Origin: Entonaema liquescens
Lineage: Eukaryota > Ascomycota > Sordariomycetes > Xylariales > Xylariaceae
Reading direction: 5' to 3'
DNA: 64,000 nucleotides
Assembly: GCA_902805475.1 (NCBI GenBank)
Contig: CADCSX010000002.1
Location: 1,550,001 to 1,614,000 of the forward strand
Shown: positions 10,669-21,826 of the stretch, piece by piece
How the letters are laid out: each line of letters starts with the position of its first letter
How positions within the stretch are numbered: position 1 is the first letter of the stretch
Program-made: the position numbers and the translations under genes
The notes under the pieces: generated by a model
What the model saw: the letters and a program-made list of their open reading frames with translations, nothing else
What the model was told of the DNA's origin: nothing
Databases searched by the model: none

Positions 10669-13085
10669 ATGATGGCAAAGAATTCGGAGATAGAACTTAA
10701 ACTTGTTAATGGAGGCCTTGAGTCGCGAGCTCCGCGGCAGAAGCGACTCAAGATTGCGGTTGCATGCGACTTGTGTCGCATAAGAAAGGTCAAATGCGAT
10801 GGTGTCCGGCCAGGTGAGTAAATGTAGCTATTTCTTGGAAGCAAGGTCTATAGTGTCCGCCAACCGGTCATAATCAGTTACACAACTAGCAAGAAGATTA
10901 ATATTAACTTTATTTTTTTAACGAAGCTTGTGGGAGTTGCTTGAAACGAGTGGCTTCAGTAGGACCTTGTCATTATAGTTCGAATCCGGGTAACTCGGGC
11001 ACAAAGGCATCGCAGCACGATCCATTCTCATCATGCCAAACTCTCAGCGACTTTGGCAGAGTTGCTGTAGTTGATACTAATCACCCTACGGATAGTAGTT
11101 CCAACAATGTAGGACCGGATATCGATCGCCTTTCGGAGTTAACGGCGACTGATTCGCTAGGATTTGCACAAGTCCCAGAGCCCCTGGCCCCGTCCCCTTC
11201 ACGAAAGCTGCCGCCTTTGGCACCACAGGTTCGCCATGTGGAAGTTGATTCCATGACTGCTGTAGTAGAAGATGGCAATACACAAGAATATTTCGGCAGC
11301 AGTAGTGCCGGGTCTTTTACTAGTCAAATAAGAACTGCCATCGATGCGCGACTTGGTCTAAGGGCTCCGAGCGACGCAAGTCATATTCTTCTCAAAGCAC
11401 TCGTATCAGGTCAGAGGCAAGGTCATAATAAACAAGCGAGTTCGAGAGAAATAGATTACTCCCTGCCTCCACGAAGACAGGCAGATAGTCTCTTAGAGAT
11501 ATATTGGCGATATGTTGACACACTCTACCCCTTTCTAGACAGGGAAAGCTTTGAAACCTCCTATCATAGCGTATTCGACGGTACTCCCATACATGCCGAC
11601 GAACAGATATTTATGGCAACCCTGAACGTCGTACTTGCTTTATCAACGCAATTACAAGAAACACTAGACACGGGACAGAGAGAGAAAACATGTAGGACGT
11701 TCTTCAACAGAGCACAAGGCCTCGTGAGGCTTGATATCTGGGACACCGGTTCGATAGAACTCTTACAATATCTTTTACTTCTCAGCCAGTATCTTCAGAG
11801 CGTCACAAACCCTCATCAGACATGGATGGTTGTAGGGACCGCAATCAGAATCGCACAAGGGCTTGGTCTCCATCTACCACAAACTTCAGTAGGGATAAAG
11901 GATGAGAAAATGAAAGGCTTAGTCCGACGATTGTGGCATGGATGTGTCCTCATGGACCGGTAGGCTAAACATCCGAGCCCAGCCATACAATGCCCTTTAC
12001 TAATGACATATACACAGTATGACGTCGGTTACCCATGGCAGACCAACGATGATATCCGGCCACAATGCTTCAGCCGTCTCATATTCTCGGGGACTGGGAA
12101 CATTATGGACAAACAACAGACATGAAACTGAGTCAGAGAAAGGGAAGTATATTGATCCCTCAGCTTTCTTGATCAACTCGCTGGAGCTCTATGAGATCAT
12201 CAATCAGATTATGCTTGCTTTTTATACTTCGGATTCGATGGCCAACGAAAGTATAAGCTTAGCACACTGTGGCCCAGCCAACACATTGACCACCGACCTG
12301 ATAACAGTCCTCACGCTGGACGACGCCCTAAATAGAATAGAGACAAATCTGCCTTCGTATTTGAAACTAACATATCCAAATATCTCCAAGGATGAGATAC
12401 TTCATCGACAAGCTGTTATCTTACAAATTAGGTATGTCAGACTATTAAGAGGGCTACTATTACGGACTGACATTGACCGCTTAGGTTTCTACACGCTCGC
12501 ATGTTACTCCTTCGACCAATACTTGCGCGATTCTGCCTATCTCAAAGCCAGAAGGAAAAATCATGCGAAAAAGACAGCTTAGGAGGTCGTATGACAGAGC
12601 AATGTGCTCACGCATGCGTTGCCAGCGCACAAAGAATGATTTCAATCATCAGCGAGCACGAAAGTGCAGGTGGTAGCATCAAACTGCTACCAGCATGGTG
12701 GTACCGGGTCTACTACGTCTATACCGCAGCTACTATCCTCCTGGCTGCGGGACTCCGCGCCGAAACCTTTACAAACTCCAGTATATCCGAGCATTGGAAT
12801 CTGGCTATGTCGAGTCTCCAGTCTCATGAGCACTTTGGTATATCAGCACGCCGTTGCGTAGCAGCCTTACAGATCCTATCCTCGAAGATATTTCAAGGAT
12901 CCAATGGTCTGGAGGGCTTTAATACGAGCATTGGAGGCCATACGGATCAATCAGTATCTACAGGCGACGTATTATACAAGTATACGGAGCAATCTACAGA
13001 GGACTTGGCGTTCGATATTAGTAGCTTCGATTTCGACGTTAACAATTACGAATGGCTCAACAGCATGCCCGGGGGTATCTTGTAA
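10669..13085 (+). CDS. Zn(II)2Cys6 transcription factor with fungal_trans domain
   Basis: Transcription factor of 730 residues. Exons: 10669-10813, 10927-11959, 12018-12431, 12485-13085. The zinc cluster at residues 33-63 reads CDLCRIRKVKC, then C-x2-C and a final Cys, and is split by the first intron (113 bp), a common position in this family. The middle-homology region is seen from LEIYWRYVDTLYPFLDRESF through LVRRLWHGCVLMDR, and junction 2 restores MDRMTSVTHGRP, the usual conserved block. Junction 3 restores QIRFLHARMLLLRPILARFC. The gene is followed in tandem by the cupin gene at 13533, its most obvious potential target. It is unlike the regulator at 2307-4471 beyond the family level. Confidence 0.92.
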
Positions 13086-13532
13086 TACTTGAGTCTATCG
13101 ATTGAGGAGGGACCTTTGGGATGGCGGACAAGATGTCCTAAGTAACCTAATCGCATCTTTATAAAGGTGTTTGGAGATAACTATACGACCATCCTTGGGG
13201 TCCGAATGCTATAGAACTATCTGATTACGGCCTCATCACTATAACGATTCCCAGTGGATGTTTATTAGAATAGCCGTGCCACACCCAACCAATCAGAGCA
13301 TACATCGAAGGAAGCGGGGAACGTAGAGCTAAGAAGCTGTTCATCTCAAGATGCATTTGACGAGGAGATATGTAATAACTCATGCTAAAAAGTTATCAAA
13401 ACTCAAATAATGAAGTATGGTTTACTGGCCCATATAAGCGAACACTTGCCAATTCCGAACACCGAATAACTTCCCCTATAATTAGGGCAGTTTGAAGTTA
13501 AGATTCCAAAGTGTCAACAATAGGTCCTTAGG
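13086..13532. other. Intergenic between second regulator and cupin gene
   Basis: No gene is seen. Near 13453-13475 there are CCGAACA and CCGAATAACTTCCCC sequences that resemble, but do not match, the cluster elements. Confidence 0.4.
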
Positions 13533-14641
13533 ATGGATCAGAATCAACCCAATAGCCCTAGGGATACCAGTGAAGAGAAATACATCAAGACACTATCACA
13601 GATAAACTTGGAACCCTTTTGGCTTAGAATAAATGAATTGGCACGATTCAAGCCAAACCCAAGAGCGGTGCCATGTCTCTGGGGATACTCGGAGTACCTA
13701 CCTTTGCTGACGAAGGCAGCCAAACTAGTCCCGGCTGAGGAGGCGGAGAGGAGAATTCTCCTGCTAGTAAATCCGAATATGAGTCCGTTTATCGCATGAT
13801 TCCCTGGATTCGGAATATCACTATTAACTCATACATACACTCAGATTCTTACCATACTACGGATACTCTATATGGTGGGCTGCAAATAGTCAATCCCGGA
13901 GAAACCGCGAAAGCACGTCGTTACTTGTCGCCCAACATAAGATTCATCATTGAAGGCGAAGGCTTCGTCTCTGTTGACGGTCAAAAGATGCCGGTGCAGC
14001 GAGGAGATGTCATTGTAATACCGGGATATCACTGGAATAATTATGAAAATGAGAGCGATACGCCTATTATATGGCTCGATGGTTTAACCCAGGCATTTTC
14101 CTGCATTGTACCAGGGAACTATTCTGAGGCATCTAAAGGCAATCAGTACATCAGCACGTAAGTCAACTCTTACCTATATAGGGACGTGTCTTCTTTCATT
14201 GTCTACACGAGCGACTACTTAACTTCGTTATATGACAGACTCGAGGAAAACTGCAGGTTGAGGTTACCGTGGAAGCGGGTTGAGACCTTACTAAACGAGC
14301 AGGAAGTTCCCCATGCTATTCATCATTACAGTTACGAAGATGCCAAACCAATATTCTATAATATAACCTTACAAGCTGAACGCATTGACGGAAACCATAG
14401 CACAACTTGTTCACAAGAGACCGGTTCATTCATGTACCACTGCTTTAAAGGACAGGGCTATACCGAGATAGAGACTCCGTCGGGGAAGACAGATACTCTT
14501 CGTTGGACTACAGGGGATATATTTGTGATTCCTGCCGAATCTACGATAAGACATGTCAACACGTCGGCAGAGCGGGCGTATCTTGTTGGGTTTACAGATC
14601 GCCCTCTTTTAAAAATGTTCAAGCTCTTGAAAAATAGATGA
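13533..14641 (+). CDS. Gentisate 1,2-dioxygenase-like bicupin lacking iron ligands
   Basis: Bicupin of 321 residues. Exons: 13533-13782, 13845-14157, 14239-14641; introns of 62 bp (donor GTCCGT) and 81 bp (donor GTAAGT) remove the stops seen in a straight read. Similarity to gentisate 1,2-dioxygenase is clear in RAVPCLWGYSEYLPLLTKA, EEAERRILLLVNP, TDTLYGGLQIVNPGE and PIIWLDGL. In active enzymes the first cupin has AHRHT...LRF and WHDHGN, which supply three iron-binding histidines. Here the matching segments read ARRYLSPNIRF and WNNYENE, so all three are replaced. The second cupin (MYHCFKGQGYTEIE, GDIFVIPAES) is complete as a fold. The protein is therefore probably not a standard ring-cleaving dioxygenase. 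It could be a binding or sensor protein or an enzyme with changed chemistry. Confidence 0.85.
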
Positions 14642-15387
14642 GCAAATTTCCATGTTGCTTTTTCGAGCTTCGAGTAGCGTATCAGATTCCTACTAGGATA
14701 TTTTACGTAAAGGGCTCCTAGCTGATGAGAATGGAAAGCGTAACCTTTCTGGATGAGTTTTATCTATTCTGTAAAGGAAATCATGATTATAACTAAGATC
14801 TCTAAAACCTGCTCTAAGGGTCATGTACCTACCTACTTTTTACGTTCTATCGCGCCTACTCCTAAGACTTTCTTTAGATACATGTAGTTATGTAAGTCAG
14901 AGGTAAAAGGGAGCAAGGCGGGATTAGGCCTAGATCTACGTGATATATGATATATAAAGGGTGCGCAGCGCCCTCGCTGCTAGTTAGAAACATTACCTAA
15001 GCGTTAATAGATCTCTACTACCTACTACCTACTATACAACAACTACGCTGCTGCTTCCAGTATTCACTCTACGTATGACCTCACTTACGGGCTCACTTCT
15101 GACAGGTTATTGCCTGCCAAAGTTCGACTGCCATACGATGACTGCACCTACCTTCTTATTGCCTGCACACCTAAGTAGTACTGCTAGAGCCCTTCCAACT
15201 TATTAAAATGGCAAGATCGAAGTTATGTACCAACAGCAAGATTCCAAGTTACGTACTTATATCTACCCGAACCTCAAACCACCTTCGATTATCCCACTTT
15301 GAGCAACAAAAATAACAATTTTGGTCTCCAAATAGGAACCCCAGCTCCCTTCGCTCTTCATGACCATTATTTAGGACTTTAGCAACT
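14642..15387. other. Intergenic with TACCTA-rich sequence
   Basis: No gene is seen. There is simple (CTACTAC)-like sequence near 15016-15040 and repeated TACCTA words. Confidence 0.4.
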
Positions 15388-16264
15388 ATGTCGTTCCCAA
15401 ATTTCCCCAACCTTCCTGTTGAGATCCAACTGGAAATATGGCGAGAGTATATCTTGGAGGCAAACAAGAATCGACTCGTACTTCTGCATCTCTCCACATA
15501 TCAAATTACGCCTCTACCATCTTTGTATTGCCCTGCCTTGTATGTCAACTTCCTATCTCGTCAAGTTTATAAGGACTTGCATCCAACAAAACTACTCGTG
15601 TGTCGAGCTTTCAAGGAACCGACATTTTTGGACGACAACGAAGACGAAGACGATGAAGATAGTGAAGGAGCAGAAAGCGATCATACCATATCTTCTATAT
15701 ATTCTATAGAGTCAAGACCAAGTGGCGCAGCAGCGGGTTACATCTACCTCAGCCTCCAACGCGACACTTTTATCGTATCTGGCTTTAGTCGGCTTCACTT
15801 CGACTTGGACAGGTTGATGTTAGGGGAGAACCTAAAAGTCCCCATTTTGTCAAGGTCAGAATCATTGACCGTAAACCAGTGTAGGCACATAAGACACCTT
15901 GGTAAGCTGGTTAGTTCTACTAACGCTTGGATCGTATTCTAACCAACATTTGATAGCGGAAGTCAGATGGATACCACCCACCGACCCTCCCCCTCGGGTT
16001 GGTCATATGGCATGGAGTAATACACACTGGTTTGGGAAGAAAGAATTCCGCAGGTTTCGAACCTGTCGGCATATTTATCTTTCTCCGACAAGTCAGATAG
16101 ATGGTGATAACGGGGCTCAAACGAAGGATCGCGACCAGCATTGCTTACTCCTATATGACTTAATGAACCTTTCAGGTGACGAAGTATTGAAGAAGTGGTA
16201 TTTATCCACGTTTCTTTATGAAGGCGTAATGTTACGGAAACGTTCGAGACCAGTCAAGTCATGA
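15388..16264 (+). CDS. 2EXR-domain protein
   Basis: Uncharacterised fungal protein of 273 residues. Exons are 15388-15901 and 15957-16264, with a 55-bp intron whose removal gives HIRHLAEVRWIPPTDPPP. The N-terminal FPNLPVEIQLEIWREYI is the signature of the 2EXR domain, an F-box-like helix found in large fungal families. An acidic low-complexity run (DDNEDEDDEDSEGAESD) lies near residues 80-100. The molecular role is unknown; family members are often lineage-specific and expanded in plant-associated ascomycetes. Nothing in the promoter links it to the upstream cluster. Confidence 0.8.
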
Positions 16265-16810
16265 AAAAGCAGAATACCTGCTTACGACTCGTATAGCTTC
16301 ATAGTAATGTACTTACTGTCTAGGTACTGTCAACAGTTTTAGTGACCACAAGCTGATGGGATATATGTGCTATTAGTTACCTAGGTAAAACCGAGAAAGA
16401 AGTTTGGTTAGGTAGATGTAGGTAGGTAACCCTCTATAAAGCCAAGGTTGCTACTACTAGACTCATATTAACATTTCGTAAGCCATCTAGGTTAGTGGCC
16501 GGCCAATCAAAATTCAGGTGGAATGCTCTATTGGGAAAGACCTGAGCAGATAGCTAGTGTAAGTGTTGATTACTAATGAGGGGTTGACTATATCCACATA
16601 CCGGGGTTTATGTGGCCCGTGTTAATTTTGCCCCACTTCGCGAGGCTGCAATAATTTTTTGAAGCTTCTAAAGCTCTCCCACCTAACTGAAAGTTATCGA
16701 AGGGTTTAAGTGTTGGCGGTTTTCGAGGCGAACAACTCTCCCGATTCCCTTCACCAAATTTTACTTTAAATTGAACCACTTCCGTCTATCGTCATTTCCA
16801 GTTCGCCAAA
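16265..16810. other. Intergenic: CCT7 promoter
   Basis: No gene is seen. TAGGTA-type words cluster at 16379-16432. Confidence 0.4.
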
Positions 16811-18658
16811 ATGTCTTTCGGAGGTCAAACCCCCACCATTATCGTCCTGAAAGAAGGTGAGGACCAAGAGCTACCCCTCGATTTGTGAATGAAGACCCTC
16901 CCTGGACTAACTCTGGGCCTAGGAACCGATACTTCTCAAGGAAAGGGTCAGATAATATCGAATATCAATGCCTGCCAAGCTGTCCAAGCAACCATAAAAT
17001 CGACTCTGGGACCTTATGGTGGTGATTTATTAATGGTGGACGAGAATGGAAGGCAGACTATTACGAACGATGGCGCAACGGTGATGAAGGTCAGATTATT
17101 TAACTAGGTCCCTCTTATTACTATACCTCTAATATCCTCTAGCTTCTCGACATTGTACATCCTGCTGCCCGAATCCTCGTCGATATTGCGAGATCCCAAG
17201 ATGCTGAAGTCGGTGACGGAACGACGTCGGTAGTTGTTTTGGCTGGTGAGATACTGAAGGAAGTCAAAGAACACGTTGAACAAGGTGTTAGTTCCCAGAT
17301 TATCATCAAGGGTCTACGGAAAGCTTCAACCATGGCGGTCAACAAGATTAAAGAAATCGCGGTCAGGACAGACGAGGCCAACAGACGGGAAACCCTAGCG
17401 AAACTAGCGGGTACAGCTATGACGAGCAAACTGATTAAGAAAGACACTCCCTTTTCACGAAGAGTATGTCTTATTCTGGCTCGGACCCTCTATTTATATC
17501 AAAGCTAATTATACTATAGTCGTTGTGGATGCTGTTCTATCATTAGACCAGGACGACTTAAACGAGAAGCTCATTGGCATCAAGAAAATACCCGGTGGTT
17601 CCCTTACCGACTCACTATTTGTCAACGGGGTAGCCTTCAAGAAGACATTCTCGTATGCCGGTTTCGAGCAGCAACCTAAGTCTTTCGAGAAGCCTAAGAT
17701 CGTCTGTCTGAACGTCGAGCTAGAGTTGAAGGCTGAGAAGGACAATGCCGAAGTTCGGGTGGAACAAGTTTCCGAGTACCAAGCGATCGTCGACGCAGAG
17801 TGGCAGATCATCTACAAGAAGCTAGAAGCTGTCTACCAAACGGGTGCTAAGGTGGTTCTCTCTAAACTGCCTATTGGAGATCTAGCGACACAATACTTTG
17901 CTGATCGGGACATATTCTGTGCTGGTCGTGTCGCCTCTGAAGATATGGAACGAGTGGTCCAAGCTACGGGCGCCACCATACAATCAACCTGTTCCGATAT
18001 CCAACCCCACCACTTGGGCACGTGCGGTTCATTTGAGGAACGCCAGATCGGCGGCGAGCGCTTCAACTTCTTCGAGGATTGTCCAGAGGCCAAAACGTGC
18101 ACTCTGGTCCTCCGTGGTGGTGCCGAACAGTTTATCGCCGAGGTCGAGCGGTCCCTGCACGATGCCATCATGATCGTCAAGCGCGCTATTAAAAATCATT
18201 TGATTGTAGGCGGTGGTGGTGCCTGTGAGATGGAGATATCTGCATACCTACATCGTTTCGCAGACAAAGATGTTCCGCACAAACAACAAGGCGTCATCAA
18301 GTCCTTCGCCAAAGCCCTTGAGGTTATTCCTCGTCAGCTATGCGATAACGCCGGCTTTGATGCAACCGATATCTTAAATAGACTGCGTGTTGAGCACCGC
18401 AGAGGCAGTGTTTGGGCTGGAGTTGATTTTGTGAATGAGGGTGTTGCTGACATGATGGAACGGTTCGTCTGGGAGCCAGCTCTCGTCAAGATCAATGCTA
18501 TACAATCAGCTACCGAGGCCAGCTGCTTGATCCTAGGTGTGGATGAGACTATCCGAAACGAAGAGAGCGCCCAACCACAGGCACCAGGCCAACCGCTACC
18601 ACCAGGAGCAGCACAGAGGGCGTTAAGAGGACGAGGAAGGGGTATGCCGCGACGGTAA
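16811..18658 (+). CDS. CCT7: T-complex protein 1 subunit eta (CCT7), single-base frameshift
   Basis: Eta subunit of the cytosolic CCT/TRiC chaperonin that folds actin, tubulin and other clients using ATP. Exons: 16811-16856, 16923-17089, 17143-17463, 17520-18658. The family markers are LKEGTDTSQGKGQIISNINA at the N-terminus, the ATP-site DAEVGDGTTSVVVLAGE, NDGATVMKLLDIVHPAA, the apical IPGGSLTDSLFVNGVAFKK and the C-terminal RGRGMPRR tail seen in fungal CCT7. Exon 3 ends in phase 0 while exon 4 needs phase 1. The expected reading Phe-Phe-Thr-Lys before VVDAVLSL requires five T where the sequence has four (17452-17455). The gene is essential in yeasts, so a consensus error in the T run is the best explanation. 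Confidence 0.93.
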
Positions 18659-19517
18659 AGATATAGGTTAGGTACCTATTTAGGGTCGATGATGCCTTGG
18701 GGATGCGGTAACGGACCTATTATACCTGAAAAGCTATGTGCAGCTACTTCATTTTAGAAATGATGTAAGGATATAGACTACCTGAGTAAATAAAAGACCG
18801 TCTAATCATGAATATGGCATGTCCGAAATAACAATCAGCCTAAGGTAATGTTCGTTATAAGATACCAGAGACTACTGCTTTTTCGTCTTATTACTTCTTA
18901 AGATGTATGTACCCCTGAAATTGTTCTAGATGAAATATACTGCATGCTTGTCAACATGTTTCGGATAATTTTATATTCTCATAACCCAAATCTATCATGC
19001 CGTTAATTGCTTTCATTATAAAGTATTCGTTTAGACCAGACAACCTCCTCCGAGCTTTTACCGTTAGAGCTTGTTTTAGGTACTGCGTTCCAAAATATTC
19101 ACTTCTACGAATTTCCCCTCCCGACGCACAGTTCATCTTCACCAACCATACGCCATACCATCCCTGACCAATCCCCCCTTAACCCGACATCGAGGGGTAC
19201 TGTGTGGCAACGGTAACACAGCGTTGAGCGGCGTTCCGGCAGCTAACCAGTGATTTTTAATTTTTCGGTAAGATCGCCATTATACGCTTGGTCCGAGTTA
19301 TGATGATTCGAGAAGAAATGATTCAGCTCTATGTTCGAGGATGTACAGGAGACTGTTTTAGCGTTTGTGGAAAAGAGATAAAAAAAATGAGAAGATGAAA
19401 GAAATAGGATAGGTCTTACAACGTGTTTAATAAGTACGTATTGTTGATAGGCAACATGTTTAGGTTTAGTGAAGCAATTCCTCCAGCACATAACGGAACA
19501 ACGGATTCAGGGACAAG
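18659..19517. other. Intergenic: SPT10 promoter
   Basis: No gene is seen; open frames here are short and without family features. Confidence 0.45.
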
Positions 19518-21506
19518 ATGCCGGCGATTATGGACGACCCCTCAAGTCCGACTATCTACCGTGTTACCGGGCAAGCCCCTTATCCGGACCCCAATAAGCC
19601 GGAGCTACCACCAAATGTCCTTCCCCGTCAGGTGACACTACGAGATCGCCAAACTATTGCAACCGTCGTGCCGTTTGCTTCCCGTGATCAAGTTCCCCCT
19701 TCATTACTAGCTTACCTCTCAGACCAATTCGCAAAGGAGATTGAAGGCGGGGATACCTATCCCATGATAGATCCTATGCCCCTTGAGAAGTTCTCTGCTT
19801 ACTGGTTTCAGAACTTCGCTGGGATCATGCTTCTCGGCCAGATCGAGAGCGCCGCCGACGTGGTTGAGGGCAAGGATTGGTCGAGAGAATGCCTGGGAAG
19901 TTTTTACATTAAACCCAATTATCCAGGTCGGAGCAGCCACGTGTGCAACGGTGGTTTTCTCGTGACGGATGCTTCTCGTAACCGCGGCGTGGGTCGCCTC
20001 ATGGGCGAGAGCTACTTGGACTGGGCCCCGAAACTCGGTTATACATATTCGGTGTTTAACCTCGTTTACGAGACGAACGTGGCCTCATGCAAGATCTGGG
20101 ATGCGCTCGGGTTTAAGCGCATTGGACGTGTTAAGGGATGCGGCAATCTTAAGTCGTACCCGGATCGTTTGATCGACGCCATCATCTACGGGCGGGACCT
20201 TGGGCCCGGTGCTGGCGAAGGCAACGGCGAACCCCTTCTCGTGAGTGAAGAGCGTTTCGACAAGATCAAATTTTACCTTAAATACGGGCGATACCCGAAT
20301 GGATCTGACCGCGCCGAGAAAAGCAGGCTTCGGAGCGCCGCGACGCATTATAAACTACTCGACAACGACGTATTGATGCTCAAGGATAAGGAAGTCATCA
20401 GCGACCCTATCCGCCAGATGGATATCTCGCGCCACCTTCACGAGGTTGGCGGCCACGCCGGCATCAACAAGACTACGGCGACAATTGCTGAAAAGTATCA
20501 CTGGAGCCGCATCAAGGAAACTGTTTCGGATGTAATTAGGACTTGTGAACAATGCAAAGAAGCGAGCAAGACGCCTTCCATTCAAAATCCTACTAGCTCT
20601 AGACGCCTCATCGTGAACTCCGATAGTGCCCCTATTGGCGTAAATCCTATGCCGCCGAGATTATCTCCCGTGTTATCTCCTGGATCTGGAAGCGTTGACC
20701 CGAGTGGCAGAGTCCTCGAGCTACCGGCACCCACACACAGCGAACTCCCGTCTTTAGTTGGTCCTCCGCACCCATATGCTCGTCCCAGTGACATCACGTC
20801 TTTGTTAAATCCACCTATGCAATCATTATCAGATGCTGGACTACAACCTCATCATCACATTATACAAACTCAACTTCATCATGATTCTGCTGCCACTCTC
20901 GCCTCGCTACATGAAGCTACGAATATATATCATCCAATAGATCCGCAGATTATATCTCAATCATCACATCACCATCAGCCAGCAACTCATCACTCCCACG
21001 CTTTCAATTCTTTCCACCCAAGTGATACAGTAGTACACTCTAGTCCGCATGCTTCGCATACATCAATCCCGGAGCATCTATCTTATAACCCGCAACATAC
21101 CCATTCCGCCGCCCTTCACGAATCCTTTGACATACCGACGCACCACCACGCCCACCACCACCATCCAGATTCTTTCCAAGCACTACTACACGATACCGAC
21201 AATGTTGACGGCGAAACGCACCATCATACGTCAAACCCATTACATAGTGGGGACGACCACCAAGAGGACCAAGAGGCTGTCGACCGTGACCTAGATATGC
21301 TGATAGAACACGGCGACGACTCCGAGATGGATATCGACGGCGGCATAGTAGATGATCCCGATGCTAGGCGACAAGGGGAAGACGATTCCCGTAACAAGTC
21401 AACCACCGGCATAGTGGGAGAGGAGTCTATAATGGGAGACATAGGGACCAGTAATACCGGCAAGCGGAGCAGTATCTACAACGTCGTTTTTAATGGGCCG
21501 GAATGA
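19518..21506 (+). CDS. SPT10: SPT10-like N-acetyltransferase with HHCC integrase-type zinc finger
   Basis: Intronless, 662 residues. Two domains identify it as a homolog of Spt10, the regulator of core histone genes. The first is a GNAT acetyltransferase fold at about residues 120-230 (GSFYIKPNYPGRSSHVCNGGF, RNRGVGRLMGESYLDWAPKLGY, YETNVASCKIWDALGFKRIGR). The second is an HHCC finger of the retroviral-integrase type near residues 295-350 (HLHEVGGHAGINKTTATI then CEQC). In yeast the finger lets Spt10 bind paired histone upstream activating sites. The C-terminal third is low complexity and unusually His-rich (for example THHHAHHHHPDSF) and ends in an acidic stretch (HGDDSEMDIDGG). The ATG at 19518 precedes a conserved PDDP-like start and no better one is near. 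It converges on the uS2m gene. Confidence 0.88.
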   Translation: MPAIMDDPSSPTIYRVTGQAPYPDPNKPELPPNVLPRQVTLRDRQTIATVVPFASRDQVPPSLLAYLSDQFAKEIEGGDTYPMIDPMPLEKFSAYWFQNFAGIMLLGQIESAADVVEGKDWSRECLGSFYIKPNYPGRSSHVCNGGFLVTDASRNRGVGRLMGESYLDWAPKLGYTYSVFNLVYETNVASCKIWDALGFKRIGRVKGCGNLKSYPDRLIDAIIYGRDLGPGAGEGNGEPLLVSEERFDKIKFYLKYGRYPNGSDRAEKSRLRSAATHYKLLDNDVLMLKDKEVISDPIRQMDISRHLHEVGGHAGINKTTATIAEKYHWSRIKETVSDVIRTCEQCKEASKTPSIQNPTSSRRLIVNSDSAPIGVNPMPPRLSPVLSPGSGSVDPSGRVLELPAPTHSELPSLVGPPHPYARPSDITSLLNPPMQSLSDAGLQPHHHIIQTQLHHDSAATLASLHEATNIYHPIDPQIISQSSHHHQPATHHSHAFNSFHPSDTVVHSSPHASHTSIPEHLSYNPQHTHSAALHESFDIPTHHHAHHHHPDSFQALLHDTDNVDGETHHHTSNPLHSGDDHQEDQEAVDRDLDMLIEHGDDSEMDIDGGIVDDPDARRQGEDDSRNKSTTGIVGEESIMGDIGTSNTGKRSSIYNVVFNGPE

Positions 21507-21826
21507 GAATAAAACGGCTTCACGTATGGTCCTAAGCCCCTTATTCTCATTCTACCACGTAATATTTGGTATCTTCTGCATACATAGAAGCAATCTTTCT
21601 TCCGGCATGTTTCAAGTCGGCTAGTCGGTAGGTGTTTTCAACGAACAAAGACTTTTGGGCAAGAGGCATAATTTAGACATGGGTTAGAATCATGATACCA
21701 GATATTTAAGACGAACTGTTAGTTCGGGGGTTATTTTCCCTTATTTTACTTATACATGTGTATTTACCCAATACAGCAATTTACACGTATGTCAGCGCCG
21801 GGTCCCTTGCATCGAAAATAGGTATT
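21507..21826. other. Convergent 3' intergenic spacer
   Basis: This lies between the SPT10 and uS2m stop codons; no feature beyond probable 3' UTRs is seen. Confidence 0.4.

Noticed and set aside
14159..14161. TAA inside the bicupin gene as a premature stop
   Set aside because: It lies in an 81-bp intron with a GTAAGT donor and a good branch sequence. A 24-bp intron was also considered and is too short.
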